A stretch of DNA of 64,000 nucleotides from Chromatiales bacterium (GCA_024234935.1 JACKNI010000002.1:603124-667123), one strand, 5' to 3'; shown: positions 51,126 to 59,885, counted from the stretch's first letter. The notes: generated by a model not told the origin, from the letters alone. Translations and numbers: made by a program.

Positions 51126-51658
51126 ACGGGCCCGCTGACTGGTGTCCAGCTGCGCGCGCGCCGCATGCGGCGCTCTTCAGCGGATTCACCATTGTGCTGC
51201 ACGGGCTTGCCGGTCGGCAGGCGCTTCGGTATCTCGTGCAGGCTGTTGATGTTGATCATCGAGTGGGCGCCCCTTCTGGACAGCAGTACCGCAGCGACCA
51301 GCGTGCCGCATTCCTTGCAGGTCAGGAAGTCCACGGTGCGCAGACCAAAGCGGTAGCGGCGCAGGAACTCGGGCTGAACGAAGCGAAACTGCATCTCGCC
51401 CGCCGGATCGGCGGTGGTGCAGGCGCCGTGCCCGCGACAGAAGCTGCACTGGCAACGTTGCACGACCCACTTGTGTACCGGCAGGGCGGTTGCGTAGCTG
51501 TATTCGATCGCACCGCAGTGGCAGCTGCCCTCATAGACAGTCCGCTGCGGAACCCTGGTGCTGCGCGCCTTCTTGCTGGCCGGACGGCGCGCCGGCGCTT
51601 TCTTGCGGCTGACCGGCCTGGCCGAGGACTTGCGGACCTTGCTCGTCTTTGTCTTCAC
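51122..51658 (-). CDS. GFA/CENP-V fold zinc protein with Lys/Arg-rich tail
   Basis: A 178-residue protein. Residues 1-40 have 16 Lys/Arg with Ala/Pro/Ser, like histone-H1-type tails. The GFA/CENP-V domain follows: EGSCHCGAIEYSY, RCQCSFCRGHG and FLTCKECGTLVAAV are the zinc-binding Cys sets. A second basic patch is near ESAEERRMRRARSW. Relatives include glutathione-dependent formaldehyde-activating enzymes, but many family members have no known substrate. It is the first gene of a two-gene operon with the propeller protein. Confidence 0.8.
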   Translation of the reverse strand: MKTKTSKVRKSSARPVSRKKAPARRPASKKARSTRVPQRTVYEGSCHCGAIEYSYATALPVHKWVVQRCQCSFCRGHGACTTADPAGEMQFRFVQPEFLRRYRFGLRTVDFLTCKECGTLVAAVLLSRRGAHSMININSLHEIPKRLPTGKPVQHNGESAEERRMRRARSWTPVSGPV

Positions 51659-51669
51659 AGCGTCTCCGC

Positions 51670-52470
51670 TCAGGGCACGATCACGCAGGCTTGGCCCTGT
51701 TCTCTGAGGGCAGCGCAGCTGCTGCGTGCCTGCGCTTCGCTCATCGGTGCCGATCGCAGCCGGTACAGCTGGTCCTTGCCGCCGCTCAGGGGAGCGTCAA
51801 TCGTGACGGACCCGGGCAGCAGTTGGCCGAACTTCGACGCCAGCAGTTTGCGTTGTGCAAGCGCCCGCTCGTGCGTCGAGAAAGCGCCGAACTGCATGCG
51901 GGCCTTGCCCGTACCGGCCTTTGGTGCAGCAACAGGCTGGCTGACAGTTGTCTTGCTGCGGCCGGCTTCAGGGCTGGCGGCGGCTGAGCTGGGCTGTACT
52001 GGTCTGGGCTGGGCAGGTCGGGCCGGCACCGCCGGGCTCAGTGTCGCGATCCGCTCGCGGGCCTCGGCAGCCTCCGGCGCATCGGGATACTGGAGCAGGA
52101 AGTTCTCGAAGGCTTCCCGGGTTGCCGTCCGCGTGGCCGTCTGCCAGATAAAGCGGCGTTCCAGGTCCAGCAACTGCTCCAGCGCGGCGTCAGCATTCGG
52201 CCCCATCGGGTGGGCCTGCAGGTAGGCGCGCAGCGCCTCGGGACTCTGCGCCTGTTGCGCCTTGTCCCAGTCCTGCTGTTCGCGCAGATCGTCGAGCCGC
52301 AGACGTGCTTGCCCTGCCAGTGCGCTATCCGGATGCTGGTCGAGGAACTCACGCCACGCCGCTTCGGTATTGGCCTGTTCGGCGGCGCGGAAATCATTCT
52401 CCGGGTTGCTGCAGGCCGCGAGTACAGCCGCGAGCAATACAAGGCTGGCATGACGTGAAAGCGTTCTCAC
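51670..52470 (-). CDS. SPOR-domain lipoprotein
   Basis: A 266-residue lipoprotein with lipobox LAAC (Cys20). Three helical repeats of about 35 residues follow (AAWREFLDQHPDSALAGQA, then ALRAYLQAHPMGPNADAA and AFENFLLQYPDAPEAAEA), then a Pro/Ala linker. The C-terminal SPOR domain is RMQFGAFSTHERALAQRKLL to the end. SPOR domains bind denuded peptidoglycan at the division site. It is separated from hslU by 136 bp. Confidence 0.88.
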   Translation of the reverse strand: MRTLSRHASLVLLAAVLAACSNPENDFRAAEQANTEAAWREFLDQHPDSALAGQARLRLDDLREQQDWDKAQQAQSPEALRAYLQAHPMGPNADAALEQLLDLERRFIWQTATRTATREAFENFLLQYPDAPEAAEARERIATLSPAVPARPAQPRPVQPSSAAASPEAGRSKTTVSQPVAAPKAGTGKARMQFGAFSTHERALAQRKLLASKFGQLLPGSVTIDAPLSGGKDQLYRLRSAPMSEAQARSSCAALREQGQACVIVP

Positions 52471-52579
52471 CGGGCGATGTCCTTTTGTCGTGGCACTGCG
52501 CTGCTCGCTGCCGGGACCCTCAGGCGCGAATGATCTCGCCGGCGGGCCGGACTGTCCACACGGGAGCTACATCATGCAT

Positions 52580-52597
52580 CAACCCGGCACCGGGTTG
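52580..52597 (-). terminator. Hairpin downstream of hslU
   Basis: CAACCCG and CGGGTTG enclose GCAC, ten bases after the hslU stop. No T-run follows on the minus strand. It is a possible weak terminator or transcript 3-prime end. Confidence 0.35.
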
Positions 52598-52606
52598 CGC
52601 ATGACT

Positions 52607-53944
52607 TCAGAGGATATATCGGCTCAGATCCTGGTTTTTCACCAGTTCACCGAGGTGCCGGTTCACGTAGTCGAGATCGACGCTGATTCGCTCGCCATTC
52701 CGGTCTGCGGCCTCGAATGAAATCGTTTCCAGCAGCCGCTCCATTACCGTATGCAGGCGGCGTGCGCCGATATTCTCCTGCTCGCTGTTCACGTGGAAGG
52801 CGATCTCGGCCAGGCGCTGCACACCGCTGTCTGCAAAGCTGACCTCGACGCCCTCGGTGGCGAGCAGCGCCGTGTACTGCCGCGTGAGCGAGGCATCCGG
52901 TTCGGTCAGGATGCGTACGAAGTCTCCGCTGGACAGCGCTGACAGCTCGACCCGGATCGGGAAGCGTCCCTGCAACTCCGGAATCAGGTCTGAAGGCCTG
53001 GAAGCGTGAAAAGCTCCCGAAGCGATGAACAGGATGTGATCGGTCTTCACCATGCCGAACTTGGTGCTGACCGTACAGCCCTCGACCAGCGGCAGCAGGT
53101 CGCGCTGTACGCCCTCGCGGGACACGTCCACGCCCTGCGATTCGCCGCGGCGCGTGACCTTGTCGATCTCGTCGATGAAGACGATGCCGTTCTGCTCGAC
53201 GTTCTGCAGGGCAGCTGTTTTCAGATCATCTTCATTGATCAGTTGGCCGGCCTCTTCGTCGATGAGCAGGCGGAATGCCTCGCGTACCTTGAGTTTGCGC
53301 GAGCGGCGCCGGTTGCCGCCGAGGTTCTGGAAGAGCCCCTGCAGCTGGTTGCTCATTTCCTCCATGCCGGGCGGCGCCATGATCTGTACGCCCATCGGAA
53401 TGGCGGCGACTTCGATCTCGATCTCCTTGTCGTCGAGCTTGCCTTCACGGAGCATCTTGCGGAATTTCTGCCGGGTATCGGAGTCGCGGCTCTCGCCCGG
53501 GACAAGCTGCCCCGGCGGGCCCGGCGGCAGGAGTGCATCGAGGATCTTTTCCTCGGCGGCATCCTCGGCCCGGTGCCGAACCTTCTGTATCTCCCGCTCA
53601 CGGGTCAGCTTGACCGCCGCATCCATCAGGTCGCGGATGATGCTGTCCACTTCGCGGCCCACATAACCGACCTCGGTGAACTTCGTGGCCTCGACCTTGA
53701 TGAACGGCGCTTCGGCCAGACGCGCCAGGCGCCGCGCGATCTCGGTCTTGCCCACACCGGTGGGCCCGATCATCAGGATGTTCTTTGGCGCGATCTCCTC
53801 GCGCAGCGGCTCGGCCACCTGCATGCGCCGCCAGCGGTTACGCAGCGCGATTGCAACCGCGCGCTTTGCCGGATCCTGGCCGATGATGTACTTGTCCAGT
53901 TCCTGGACGATTTCCCGCGGCGTCATCTGTGACATGTCTGGCAA
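52607..53944 (-). CDS. hslU: ATP-dependent protease ATPase subunit HslU
   Basis: HslU is the AAA+ unfoldase that feeds substrates to the HslV peptidase. The 445 residues have Walker A GPTGVGKTEIARRLA, the GYVGREVD pore loop, an I-domain insertion (about 140-220), Walker B GIVFIDEIDKV and sensor regions. The C-terminal LSRYIL docks into HslV. It begins 22 bp after hslV. Confidence 0.97.
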   Translation of the reverse strand: MPDMSQMTPREIVQELDKYIIGQDPAKRAVAIALRNRWRRMQVAEPLREEIAPKNILMIGPTGVGKTEIARRLARLAEAPFIKVEATKFTEVGYVGREVDSIIRDLMDAAVKLTREREIQKVRHRAEDAAEEKILDALLPPGPPGQLVPGESRDSDTRQKFRKMLREGKLDDKEIEIEVAAIPMGVQIMAPPGMEEMSNQLQGLFQNLGGNRRRSRKLKVREAFRLLIDEEAGQLINEDDLKTAALQNVEQNGIVFIDEIDKVTRRGESQGVDVSREGVQRDLLPLVEGCTVSTKFGMVKTDHILFIASGAFHASRPSDLIPELQGRFPIRVELSALSSGDFVRILTEPDASLTRQYTALLATEGVEVSFADSGVQRLAEIAFHVNSEQENIGARRLHTVMERLLETISFEAADRNGERISVDLDYVNRHLGELVKNQDLSRYIL

Positions 53945-53966
53945 TCCCGTGCCGGCCCCCGTTGTA

Positions 53967-54503
53967 TCAGGGGGTCAGGGTTTCAATGGTGATGTTCTGG
54001 TTGGTATAGATGCAGATCCGGCCGGCGATCTCGAGGCTCGTGCGCACGATCTCGGCGGCACCGAGTTCCGTGTTGTCGAGCAGTGCACGGGCTGCGGCCT
54101 GGGCGAAGGGCCCGCCGGAGCCGATGGCCATGAGGTCGTCTTCGGGTTCAATCACGTCGCCGTTGCCGGAAACGATCAGCGAGCGTTCCAGATCGGCGAC
54201 GCATAACAGGGCTTCGAGGCGGCGGAGGCGCCGGTCGGTCCGCCAGTCCTTGGCCAACTCGATGGCTGCCCGGCTGAGGTTGCCGTATTGCTCGAGTTTG
54301 CCTTCGAAAAGCTCGAACAGCGTAAATGCGTCTGCCGTACCGCCGGCAAAACCGGCCAGCACCCTGCCGTCGGCCAGCCGGCGCACCTTGCGCGCGTTGC
54401 CCTTGACGATGGTGTTGCCGAGGGTCACCTGGCCATCGCCGCCGACCGTGACCGAACCATTTCTGCGCACCGATACGATCGTGGTGCCGTCAAACTGCTG
54501 CAT
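53967..54503 (-). CDS. hslV: ATP-dependent protease peptidase subunit HslV
   Basis: HslV is the proteasome-beta-like threonine peptidase. The 178 residues have GTTIVSVRRNGSV, GGDGQVTLGN, KVRRLADGRVLAGFAGGTADA and AIGSGGPFAQAAARAL. The usual catalytic Thr would be residue 7 here, after MQQFDG, so a six-residue propeptide must be removed; E. coli HslV has only the initiator Met before the Thr. hslU follows. The gene stands after a Cys-repeat gene that intervenes between xerC and hslV. Confidence 0.96.
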   Translation of the reverse strand: MQQFDGTTIVSVRRNGSVTVGGDGQVTLGNTIVKGNARKVRRLADGRVLAGFAGGTADAFTLFELFEGKLEQYGNLSRAAIELAKDWRTDRRLRRLEALLCVADLERSLIVSGNGDVIEPEDDLMAIGSGGPFAQAAARALLDNTELGAAEIVRTSLEIAGRICIYTNQNITIETLTP

Positions 54504-54570
54504 CGCTGCGCCGTCCCGGAAAGCTGCTGGAACATTGCTACATGAGGGCGGCTGGACGGAAACACAAGGG

Positions 54571-54608
54571 GCGCTGGCAGGAGCGGCCTTCGCCGTTCCT
54601 GCCAGCGC
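54571..54608 (-). terminator. Long hairpin between the Cys-repeat gene and hslV
   Basis: A 17-bp stem with one G-T pair and a CTTC loop: GCGCTGGCAGGAGCGGC faces GCCGTTCCTGCCAGCGC. It is just past the Cys-repeat gene stop and about 68 bp upstream of hslV. No strong T-run follows (CCCTTGTGTTTCC on the minus strand). Probably a terminator. Confidence 0.6.
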
Positions 54609-54622
54609 GACAAGCGGGGGTG

Positions 54623-55045
54623 TCAGTTCGCGTCGTCGGGCTTGCCCTGCCGGGGACCATGCATCCCGTTGTGCTTTTCGCGCATTTTCTGCTTCATTTC
54701 ATCGCACTTGGCGGGGTCAGCCTGGCACTTGGCCTTCATCTCGTCGCGGCGCTGACGCATGTCCTGCTTCATCTGCTCGCACTTTTCCGGGTCCGCATCG
54801 CACTTCGCCTTCATCTCTGCCCGGCGGGACTGCATTTTCTCCCGTTGTTCCTTGCACTTTTCCGGATTCGCGGTACAGAACTCCTTGCGTTTCGCGCGGG
54901 CCTCCTCGCACTTGCCGGGATTTTCCTTGCAGAACTCCTTTCCTGGCCTTGGCGGGACAGACGAATCGTCTGCCTGCAAGGTCGTGGCGCCGAGGAACAG
55001 GCCGACGGTGGCCGCAACAACAACTAGAGTGGGGTGCAGGCGCAT
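54623..55045 (-). CDS. Periplasmic protein with four Cys-X6-Cys helical repeats
   Basis: A 140-residue protein with a signal peptide (VVVAATVGLFLGATTLQA). The mature part has four copies of Cys-x-x-[Asn/Asp]-Pro-x-Lys-Cys at Cys39/46, 57/64, 82/89 and 107/114. Spacing between repeats is 18, 25 and 25 residues, so it looks like a charged helical chain (QREKMQSRRAEMKAKCDADP) with Cys pairs at regular steps; 18 is 25 minus one heptad. Disulfides or metal binding are possible. No known family was identified by eye. AAGGAG lies upstream of its start. It is inserted between xerC and hslV. Confidence 0.8.
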   Translation of the reverse strand: MRLHPTLVVVAATVGLFLGATTLQADDSSVPPRPGKEFCKENPGKCEEARAKRKEFCTANPEKCKEQREKMQSRRAEMKAKCDADPEKCEQMKQDMRQRRDEMKAKCQADPAKCDEMKQKMREKHNGMHGPRQGKPDDAN

Positions 55046-55147
55046 GATTGGACTCCTTGATTAACGGGGTTCGGTAGTGCTGTTTCCGGGAATAACGGTC
55101 GCAGGCACCGACGGTTGACAGCCGCATGGAACCACACGCCGCTGCCC

Positions 55148-56053
55148 TCAGCTTTTCTTCTGCCTGGCCCGCGGGTGGGCCTTGTCGTAGACCTGCGCCA
55201 GGTGCTGGAAGTTCAGGTGGGTGTAGATCTGCGTGGTGCTGATATCGGCATGACCGAGCATTTCCTGGACGCTGCGCAGATCGCTGCTGGATTCCAGCAG
55301 GTGCGTCGCAAAGCTGTGGCGGAACAGATGCGGGTAGACGCGCTGGGAAAGCCCGGCCCGCTGCGCCCAGTACCGGACCCGATTCTGTACGGTTCGCGGG
55401 CTGATGCGCGTGCCACGATTGCTGACAAACAAGGCCGCCTCGCCCGGATCGGCAGATGCGCTGCGGATCGCAAGCCAGGCACCTGTCGACTCGCGCGCAA
55501 AGCGCCCGACCGGCACGATGCGCGTCTTGCTGCCTTTGCCGGTGACGCGTACGGTGCCATCGGCAAGATCGACATCACCGAGATCGAGCCCGGTCAGTTC
55601 GGCGAGCCGCAGGCCCGAAGAATAGAAAAGCTCCAGCATGGCCCGGTCGCGTATCGTTTCCGGCTCGCTGCCCTCAATCTGCAGCAGTCTCGCCATCTGG
55701 TCGGCATCGAGGGTGCCGGGCAGCCGGCGCGCGACCTGCGGTGCCGCCACGTCGGCCCCGGGGTTGCTTTTCATGACCCCCTCCCGAATCAGGTATTTCA
55801 TGAAGCTGCGCGCGCCCGAAAGGCGACGCTGGATGCTTCGCGGTGCCAGTCCGCCGGCATGACTCTGGGCGGCGAAACGCCGCAACTGATGTGATTTCAG
55901 TTCGGTGAAGCTGCTGATTTCGTGTTTGTCGCAGAATTCTGCCAGGCAGACCAGATCGCGACGATAACTGCGGGTCGTATGGTCGGACAGACGCCGTTCG
56001 AGCTTCAGATGCTCAAGATAGCGTTCAACCGTCTGCCACTGCGCCGGATCCAT
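55148..56053 (-). CDS. xerC: Tyrosine recombinase XerC
   Basis: XerC acts with XerD at dif to resolve chromosome dimers. The 301 residues comprise an N-terminal SAM-like DNA-binding domain (LEHLKLERRLSDHTTRSYRR) and a catalytic domain. The catalytic set is Arg in SSGLRLAELTGL, Lys in VTGKGSKTRIV, HLFRHSFATHLL (HxxR), LGHADISTTQIYTH (His and the nucleophile Tyr). The operon dapF-DUF484-xerC is classic and supports XerC over XerD. Confidence 0.95.
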   Translation of the reverse strand: MDPAQWQTVERYLEHLKLERRLSDHTTRSYRRDLVCLAEFCDKHEISSFTELKSHQLRRFAAQSHAGGLAPRSIQRRLSGARSFMKYLIREGVMKSNPGADVAAPQVARRLPGTLDADQMARLLQIEGSEPETIRDRAMLELFYSSGLRLAELTGLDLGDVDLADGTVRVTGKGSKTRIVPVGRFARESTGAWLAIRSASADPGEAALFVSNRGTRISPRTVQNRVRYWAQRAGLSQRVYPHLFRHSFATHLLESSSDLRSVQEMLGHADISTTQIYTHLNFQHLAQVYDKAHPRARQKKS

Positions 56054-56075
56054 GGGCGGCGGGCTCCATCGCTGT

Positions 56076-56777
56076 TCAGCGTATCCTGAGCGCGCAGCTC
56101 ACCAGTTCGCCGAGGCGGGTCAGGAAATCAATGCTCATGCCGGGGTGAAAGTGTCCGGCGTCGCGGCTGCCGATCGCCAGGAAGCCCATTTCGGAATTCA
56201 CCCCGAGCGGCACCAGTGCGGCCGAGCCGATTTCGATGTTGTCCGGACCAAACAGGAAATCCCGCTGCGCATCGCGGATCTGCCCGCAGCGCGGCGCATT
56301 CGACTGCAGAAAGGTCCTGAACGGCGCGATCTGCGGATCATCGCGACCGATGACGCGCAAGAACCGGCCTGCCGTGGCCGCATCGGCCGGTGCATCGAAG
56401 ACGACCAGAATCGCACGGTCGGCATTGAAGGAAACACGCAACTGTTCTTCAAGCACCCGGATCACACCGGCCTGGTCGGGTGCCGCGAGCATCAGCATCG
56501 CCAGCGAGTGTATGCGGGCAGCCAGCGTATCGTTGCTGCGCGCAATATCCACGAGGTCCTTCAGCTTGCGTTCGAGCTTCAGGTTTTTCTGCCGCAGGAC
56601 GAGAATCTGGCGCTCCACGAGCGAAACGGCCGCACCGCCTGTGCTGTGCGGCAGGCGCAGGTTGTTCAGCAGGATGCTGTGTCGTTCAAAGAATTCGGGA
56701 TTGGCCTGCAGGTAGTCGGCGATGGCCTCTTCGGTGATTTCCGGGTTCACAGCATGCTGCTGCTTGAGTGTGCTCAT
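56076..56777 (-). CDS. DUF484 family protein
   Basis: A 233-residue protein of the GAF-like DUF484 family, always found between dapF and xerC in many proteobacteria. The helix-rich N-terminus (TEEAIADYLQANPEFFERH) is followed by coiled coil (VERQILVLRQKNLKLERK) and a GAF-like beta domain. Its role is not known. The ATG at 56777 overlaps the dapF stop in ATGA; a longer frame to 56849 runs inside dapF. Confidence 0.93.
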   Translation of the reverse strand: MSTLKQQHAVNPEITEEAIADYLQANPEFFERHSILLNNLRLPHSTGGAAVSLVERQILVLRQKNLKLERKLKDLVDIARSNDTLAARIHSLAMLMLAAPDQAGVIRVLEEQLRVSFNADRAILVVFDAPADAATAGRFLRVIGRDDPQIAPFRTFLQSNAPRCGQIRDAQRDFLFGPDNIEIGSAALVPLGVNSEMGFLAIGSRDAGHFHPGMSIDFLTRLGELVSCALRIR

Positions 56778-57592
56778 AACTCTGTCGATCCCTCGAAGGC
56801 CGTCACTGCCTCGCCGGTCATCCATACGGGCTGACCCGGTCCATCCCATCGAATCTGCAGCGTTCCCCCGGGAAGCTCAACGCTCACTTCGGGATCGAGC
56901 AGATTCCACGATCGCCCCGCAACCACGGCTGCACAGGCGCCGGTTCCGCAAGCCTGGGTCTCGCCGACACCGCGCTCGAACACCCGCAAGCGGATGCGGT
57001 TTGCGGCCATCACCTGCATGAATCCGATGTTAGCACGGTTGGGAAAACGCACATGTCGCTCGAGCAGCGCACCAAGTTCTGCGACGCGAGCCGTTGCCAC
57101 ATCGTCGGTACGCAACACGGCATGCGGGTTGCCCATCGAGACCACACCGATCTGCACGGATTCGCCGGCCACATCAATTGCATATGTGTGCTGCTGTCGC
57201 TCGGCCACAAAGGGCACCTTCGCCGGGCGGAATTCAGGTACCGCCATTTCCACGGTGACGCGGCCATCAGCATGGATGCGTGCGCGTACGCTGCCGTTTC
57301 CATGACCGAGCCTGAGTTCGCGCTGACTGTTGCCACCGACCAGCCGGGCGATGCAACGCGCACCATTGCCACATTGCTCCGCTTCGCTGCCATCGGTATT
57401 GAAGATCCGGTAGTACACATCGTCACCGGCCGTGCGCGGTGCTTCGAGCCACAGCAGCTGGTCGAAGCCGATGCCACGCCGCCGGTCGGCGAGTTGGCGG
57501 ATGCGGTCGGCTGACGGCAGGGCGAGGCCATCGCCGCGGATCAGGACGAAATCGTTACCGAGTCCGTGCATTTTCGTGAACGGAACGCGCAT
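56774..57592 (-). CDS. dapF: Diaminopimelate epimerase
   Basis: Interconverts LL- and meso-diaminopimelate for lysine and peptidoglycan. The 272 residues start KMHGLGNDFVLIRG. The two catalytic Cys lie in EAEQCGNGARCIARL and ETQACGTGACAAVVAG. GNPHAVLR and NRANIGFMQV are other family segments. It begins the operon with DUF484 and xerC and is divergent from the ParA gene. Confidence 0.96.
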   Translation of the reverse strand: MRVPFTKMHGLGNDFVLIRGDGLALPSADRIRQLADRRRGIGFDQLLWLEAPRTAGDDVYYRIFNTDGSEAEQCGNGARCIARLVGGNSQRELRLGHGNGSVRARIHADGRVTVEMAVPEFRPAKVPFVAERQQHTYAIDVAGESVQIGVVSMGNPHAVLRTDDVATARVAELGALLERHVRFPNRANIGFMQVMAANRIRLRVFERGVGETQACGTGACAAVVAGRSWNLLDPEVSVELPGGTLQIRWDGPGQPVWMTGEAVTAFEGSTEL

Positions 57593-57690
57593 GGCGTGAT
57601 CGATCCGGAGCGTGAATAAACAGAGCGGAGTATAGCGGCCAGGCGCCGCCGTGGACTTTTGTTAAATCGGTCGTTAAGGTAAGCCGGCAT

Positions 57691-57708
57691 TTGTCCGGCA
57701 CGGGACAA
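57691..57708. promoter_or_regulatory. Dyad upstream of the ParA gene
   Basis: TTGTCC and GGACAA around GGCACG, 32 bp before the ParA start, in the 148-bp space shared with dapF. Possible operator. Confidence 0.3.
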
Positions 57709-57740
57709 GAAAAACCAACAAAAACAAGGAAAGCCGAATC

Positions 57741-58379
57741 ATGCGTCACATCATGGTCCTGAATTCCAAGGGCGGCAGTGGCAAGAGCACCATCGCCACC
57801 AGCCTGGCTGCCTGGTACGCAGGTCGCGGAGAAAATGTTGCCCTTGTGGACTATGACCGCCAGGCGTCCAGCCTGGACTGGATTGCAAGACGCCCCGAGA
57901 ACCGTCCACAGATCACCGGCGTTGCCGGCTTCGAGGATGGTTTCCGGCACGTGCCGCGCAATGCAGACGTTGCGATCATCGACGCGCCGGCCGGCTGCTA
58001 TGGCAAGCAGCTTACCGAGCTGGTCCGGCATGCCGAGACGGTGGTCGTTCCGGTACTGCCCTCGACCATCGATATTCTCGCCACCAGCAAGTTCATCGAT
58101 GCCCTGCTCGAAGTCGGCAAGGTCGAGCGCAAGGAAGTGAAGCTGGCTGTGGTGGGCAACCGGGTCCGTGATAACACGCTGATTTCACAGGATCTCGATG
58201 ATTATCTCGGCGCCTTGAAGATGCCCTATGTCACCAATCTGCGTGAAGCGCAGAACTATGTGCGCGCCTACACGCGTGGCCTCGGCATCCATGAGCTGCC
58301 CGAGTACCTGGCCTGGCCGGACTGGGAGCAGTGGAAGCCGCTGGTTTCCTGGCTGAACAGCAAGCGCAGCCAGCCCTGA
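57741..58379 (+). CDS. Orphan ParA/MinD-family ATPase
   Basis: A 212-residue ParA-like protein. The deviant Walker A is NSKGGSGKSTIA with both lysines. LVDYDRQASSLDW replaces the more usual DxDPQ. AIIDAPAGCYGKQL is Walker B. VVPVLPSTIDILATSKF and the last third complete the fold. There is no ParB or parS-like repeat nearby, so it is not a chromosome-partition pair. Short ParA-like proteins of this type position cell-surface or cytoplasmic complexes. AAGGAAAG is its ribosome site. Confidence 0.85.
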   Translation: MRHIMVLNSKGGSGKSTIATSLAAWYAGRGENVALVDYDRQASSLDWIARRPENRPQITGVAGFEDGFRHVPRNADVAIIDAPAGCYGKQLTELVRHAETVVVPVLPSTIDILATSKFIDALLEVGKVERKEVKLAVVGNRVRDNTLISQDLDDYLGALKMPYVTNLREAQNYVRAYTRGLGIHELPEYLAWPDWEQWKPLVSWLNSKRSQP

Positions 58380-58421
58380 GCAAGCGGCGTCGGCCGCCGC
58401 CTGCGCGGAAGCGGGCGGCAG

Positions 58422-59885
58422 CTACGCCGGATCGACGCCGGCGATACACAGGTATTTCATCTCGAGGTAGTCGTCCAGGCCATAGCGTGAGCCTTCGCGG
58501 CCCATGCCCGACTCCTTGATCCCGCCGAATGGCGCCACTTCGGTGGAGATGAGCCCGGTGTTGAGCCCGACCATCCCGTATTCCAGCGCCTCCGGTACCC
58601 GCCAGCTCCGGCCCAGATCCCGCGTATAAACGTAGGCGGCGAGGCCAAACTCGGTGTCGTTGGCCATGCAGATTGCCTCCGCTTCCGTGGCAAAGCTGAA
58701 CAGTGGCGCCACCGGGCCGAAAGTCTCTTCGCGCGCGACCTGCATGTCAGTGGTCACTCCGCCGAGCACCGTGGGCTCGAAGAAGGTGCCGCCGAGTGCA
58801 TGGACTTTCCCGCCGGTCAGTATCTGCGCACCCTTGGCGAGGGCATCGGCGATGTGCTCGCTGACTTTGGTCAGGGCTTTCGCATCGATGAGTGGTCCCT
58901 GGTCGGTTTCTCCCGCAAGGCCGTCGCCGACCCGCAGCTTGCCGACGGCAGCGGCAAGCTTTGCGGCGAACTCGCCGTAAACACCTTTCTGCACCAGAAA
59001 GCGGTTGGCGCAGACACAGGTCTGCCCGGTATTCCGGTACTTGCTGACGATCGCACCGGCCACCGCTGCATCGAGATCTGCGTCATCGAAGACGATGAAG
59101 GGCGCATTGCCACCCAGCTCCATCGAGACCTTCTTGACGGTTGCGGCGCACTGTTCCAGCAGAATTTTTCCGACCGCGGTGGAGCCGGTGAAGGTCAGTT
59201 TGCGGACCAGCGGATTGCCGGTGAGTTCAGCGCCGATGGCCTGCGCCGAGCCGGTCAGCACGTTGATGACGCCGGCCGGAATCCCTGCGCGCTGGCTCAA
59301 TTCTGCAAGCGCCAGCGCGGAGAACGGCGTCTGGTGGGCCGGCTTGCAGACGATCGTGCAACCGGCGGCCAGCGCTGGCGCCAGCTTGCGGGCCAGCATC
59401 GCCGAGGGGAAATTCCAGGGCGTGATCGCGGCAACGACGCCGACCGGTTGCCTGATGACCACGATGCGCCTGTCCTTCGCATGTCCCGGTATCACGTCGC
59501 CGTAAACGCGCCGCGCCTCTTCGGCAAACCATTCGACGAATGCTGCGGCATAGGCGATTTCGCCGCGCGCCTCCGCAAGCGGTTTGCCCTGCTCGGCGGT
59601 CATCAGCATGGCCAGATCTTCCTGATTGGCGAGGATCAGTGCATGCAGGCGGCGCAGCAGCGCGGCGCGTTCTGCTGCCGTGCGTGCGCGCCAGGCAGGC
59701 AAGGCCGCTGCCGCCGCTTCGATTGCCAGGCGGGTTTCAGCGCTGCCGCAGTCGGGTACGCTGCCGAGCAGTTCCCGGTTTGCGGGATTGCGGACCTCGA
59801 GTGTGCCGCCGCCCTGTGCAGGGATCCATGCACCGTTCACCCAGGCGGCGGTGCGCAGCAGTCTGGTATCGGCAAGCTGGACCAT
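58422..59885 (-). CDS. gabD: Succinate-semialdehyde dehydrogenase-type aldehyde dehydrogenase
   Basis: An NAD(P)-dependent aldehyde dehydrogenase most like GabD, which oxidises succinate semialdehyde to succinate. With the start at 59885 its N-terminus aligns well with that of GabD. The 487 residues have PWNFPSAMLARKLAPALAAG, the catalytic Glu in MELGGNAPFIVF and Cys in NTGQTCVCANRF, and NTGLISTEVAPFGGIKESG. Upstream ATGs at 59921 and 59972 are less supported. It is divergent from the FAH-type gene, so the two could be co-regulated. Confidence 0.87.
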   Translation of the reverse strand: MVQLADTRLLRTAAWVNGAWIPAQGGGTLEVRNPANRELLGSVPDCGSAETRLAIEAAAAALPAWRARTAAERAALLRRLHALILANQEDLAMLMTAEQGKPLAEARGEIAYAAAFVEWFAEEARRVYGDVIPGHAKDRRIVVIRQPVGVVAAITPWNFPSAMLARKLAPALAAGCTIVCKPAHQTPFSALALAELSQRAGIPAGVINVLTGSAQAIGAELTGNPLVRKLTFTGSTAVGKILLEQCAATVKKVSMELGGNAPFIVFDDADLDAAVAGAIVSKYRNTGQTCVCANRFLVQKGVYGEFAAKLAAAVGKLRVGDGLAGETDQGPLIDAKALTKVSEHIADALAKGAQILTGGKVHALGGTFFEPTVLGGVTTDMQVAREETFGPVAPLFSFATEAEAICMANDTEFGLAAYVYTRDLGRSWRVPEALEYGMVGLNTGLISTEVAPFGGIKESGMGREGSRYGLDDYLEMKYLCIAGVDPA

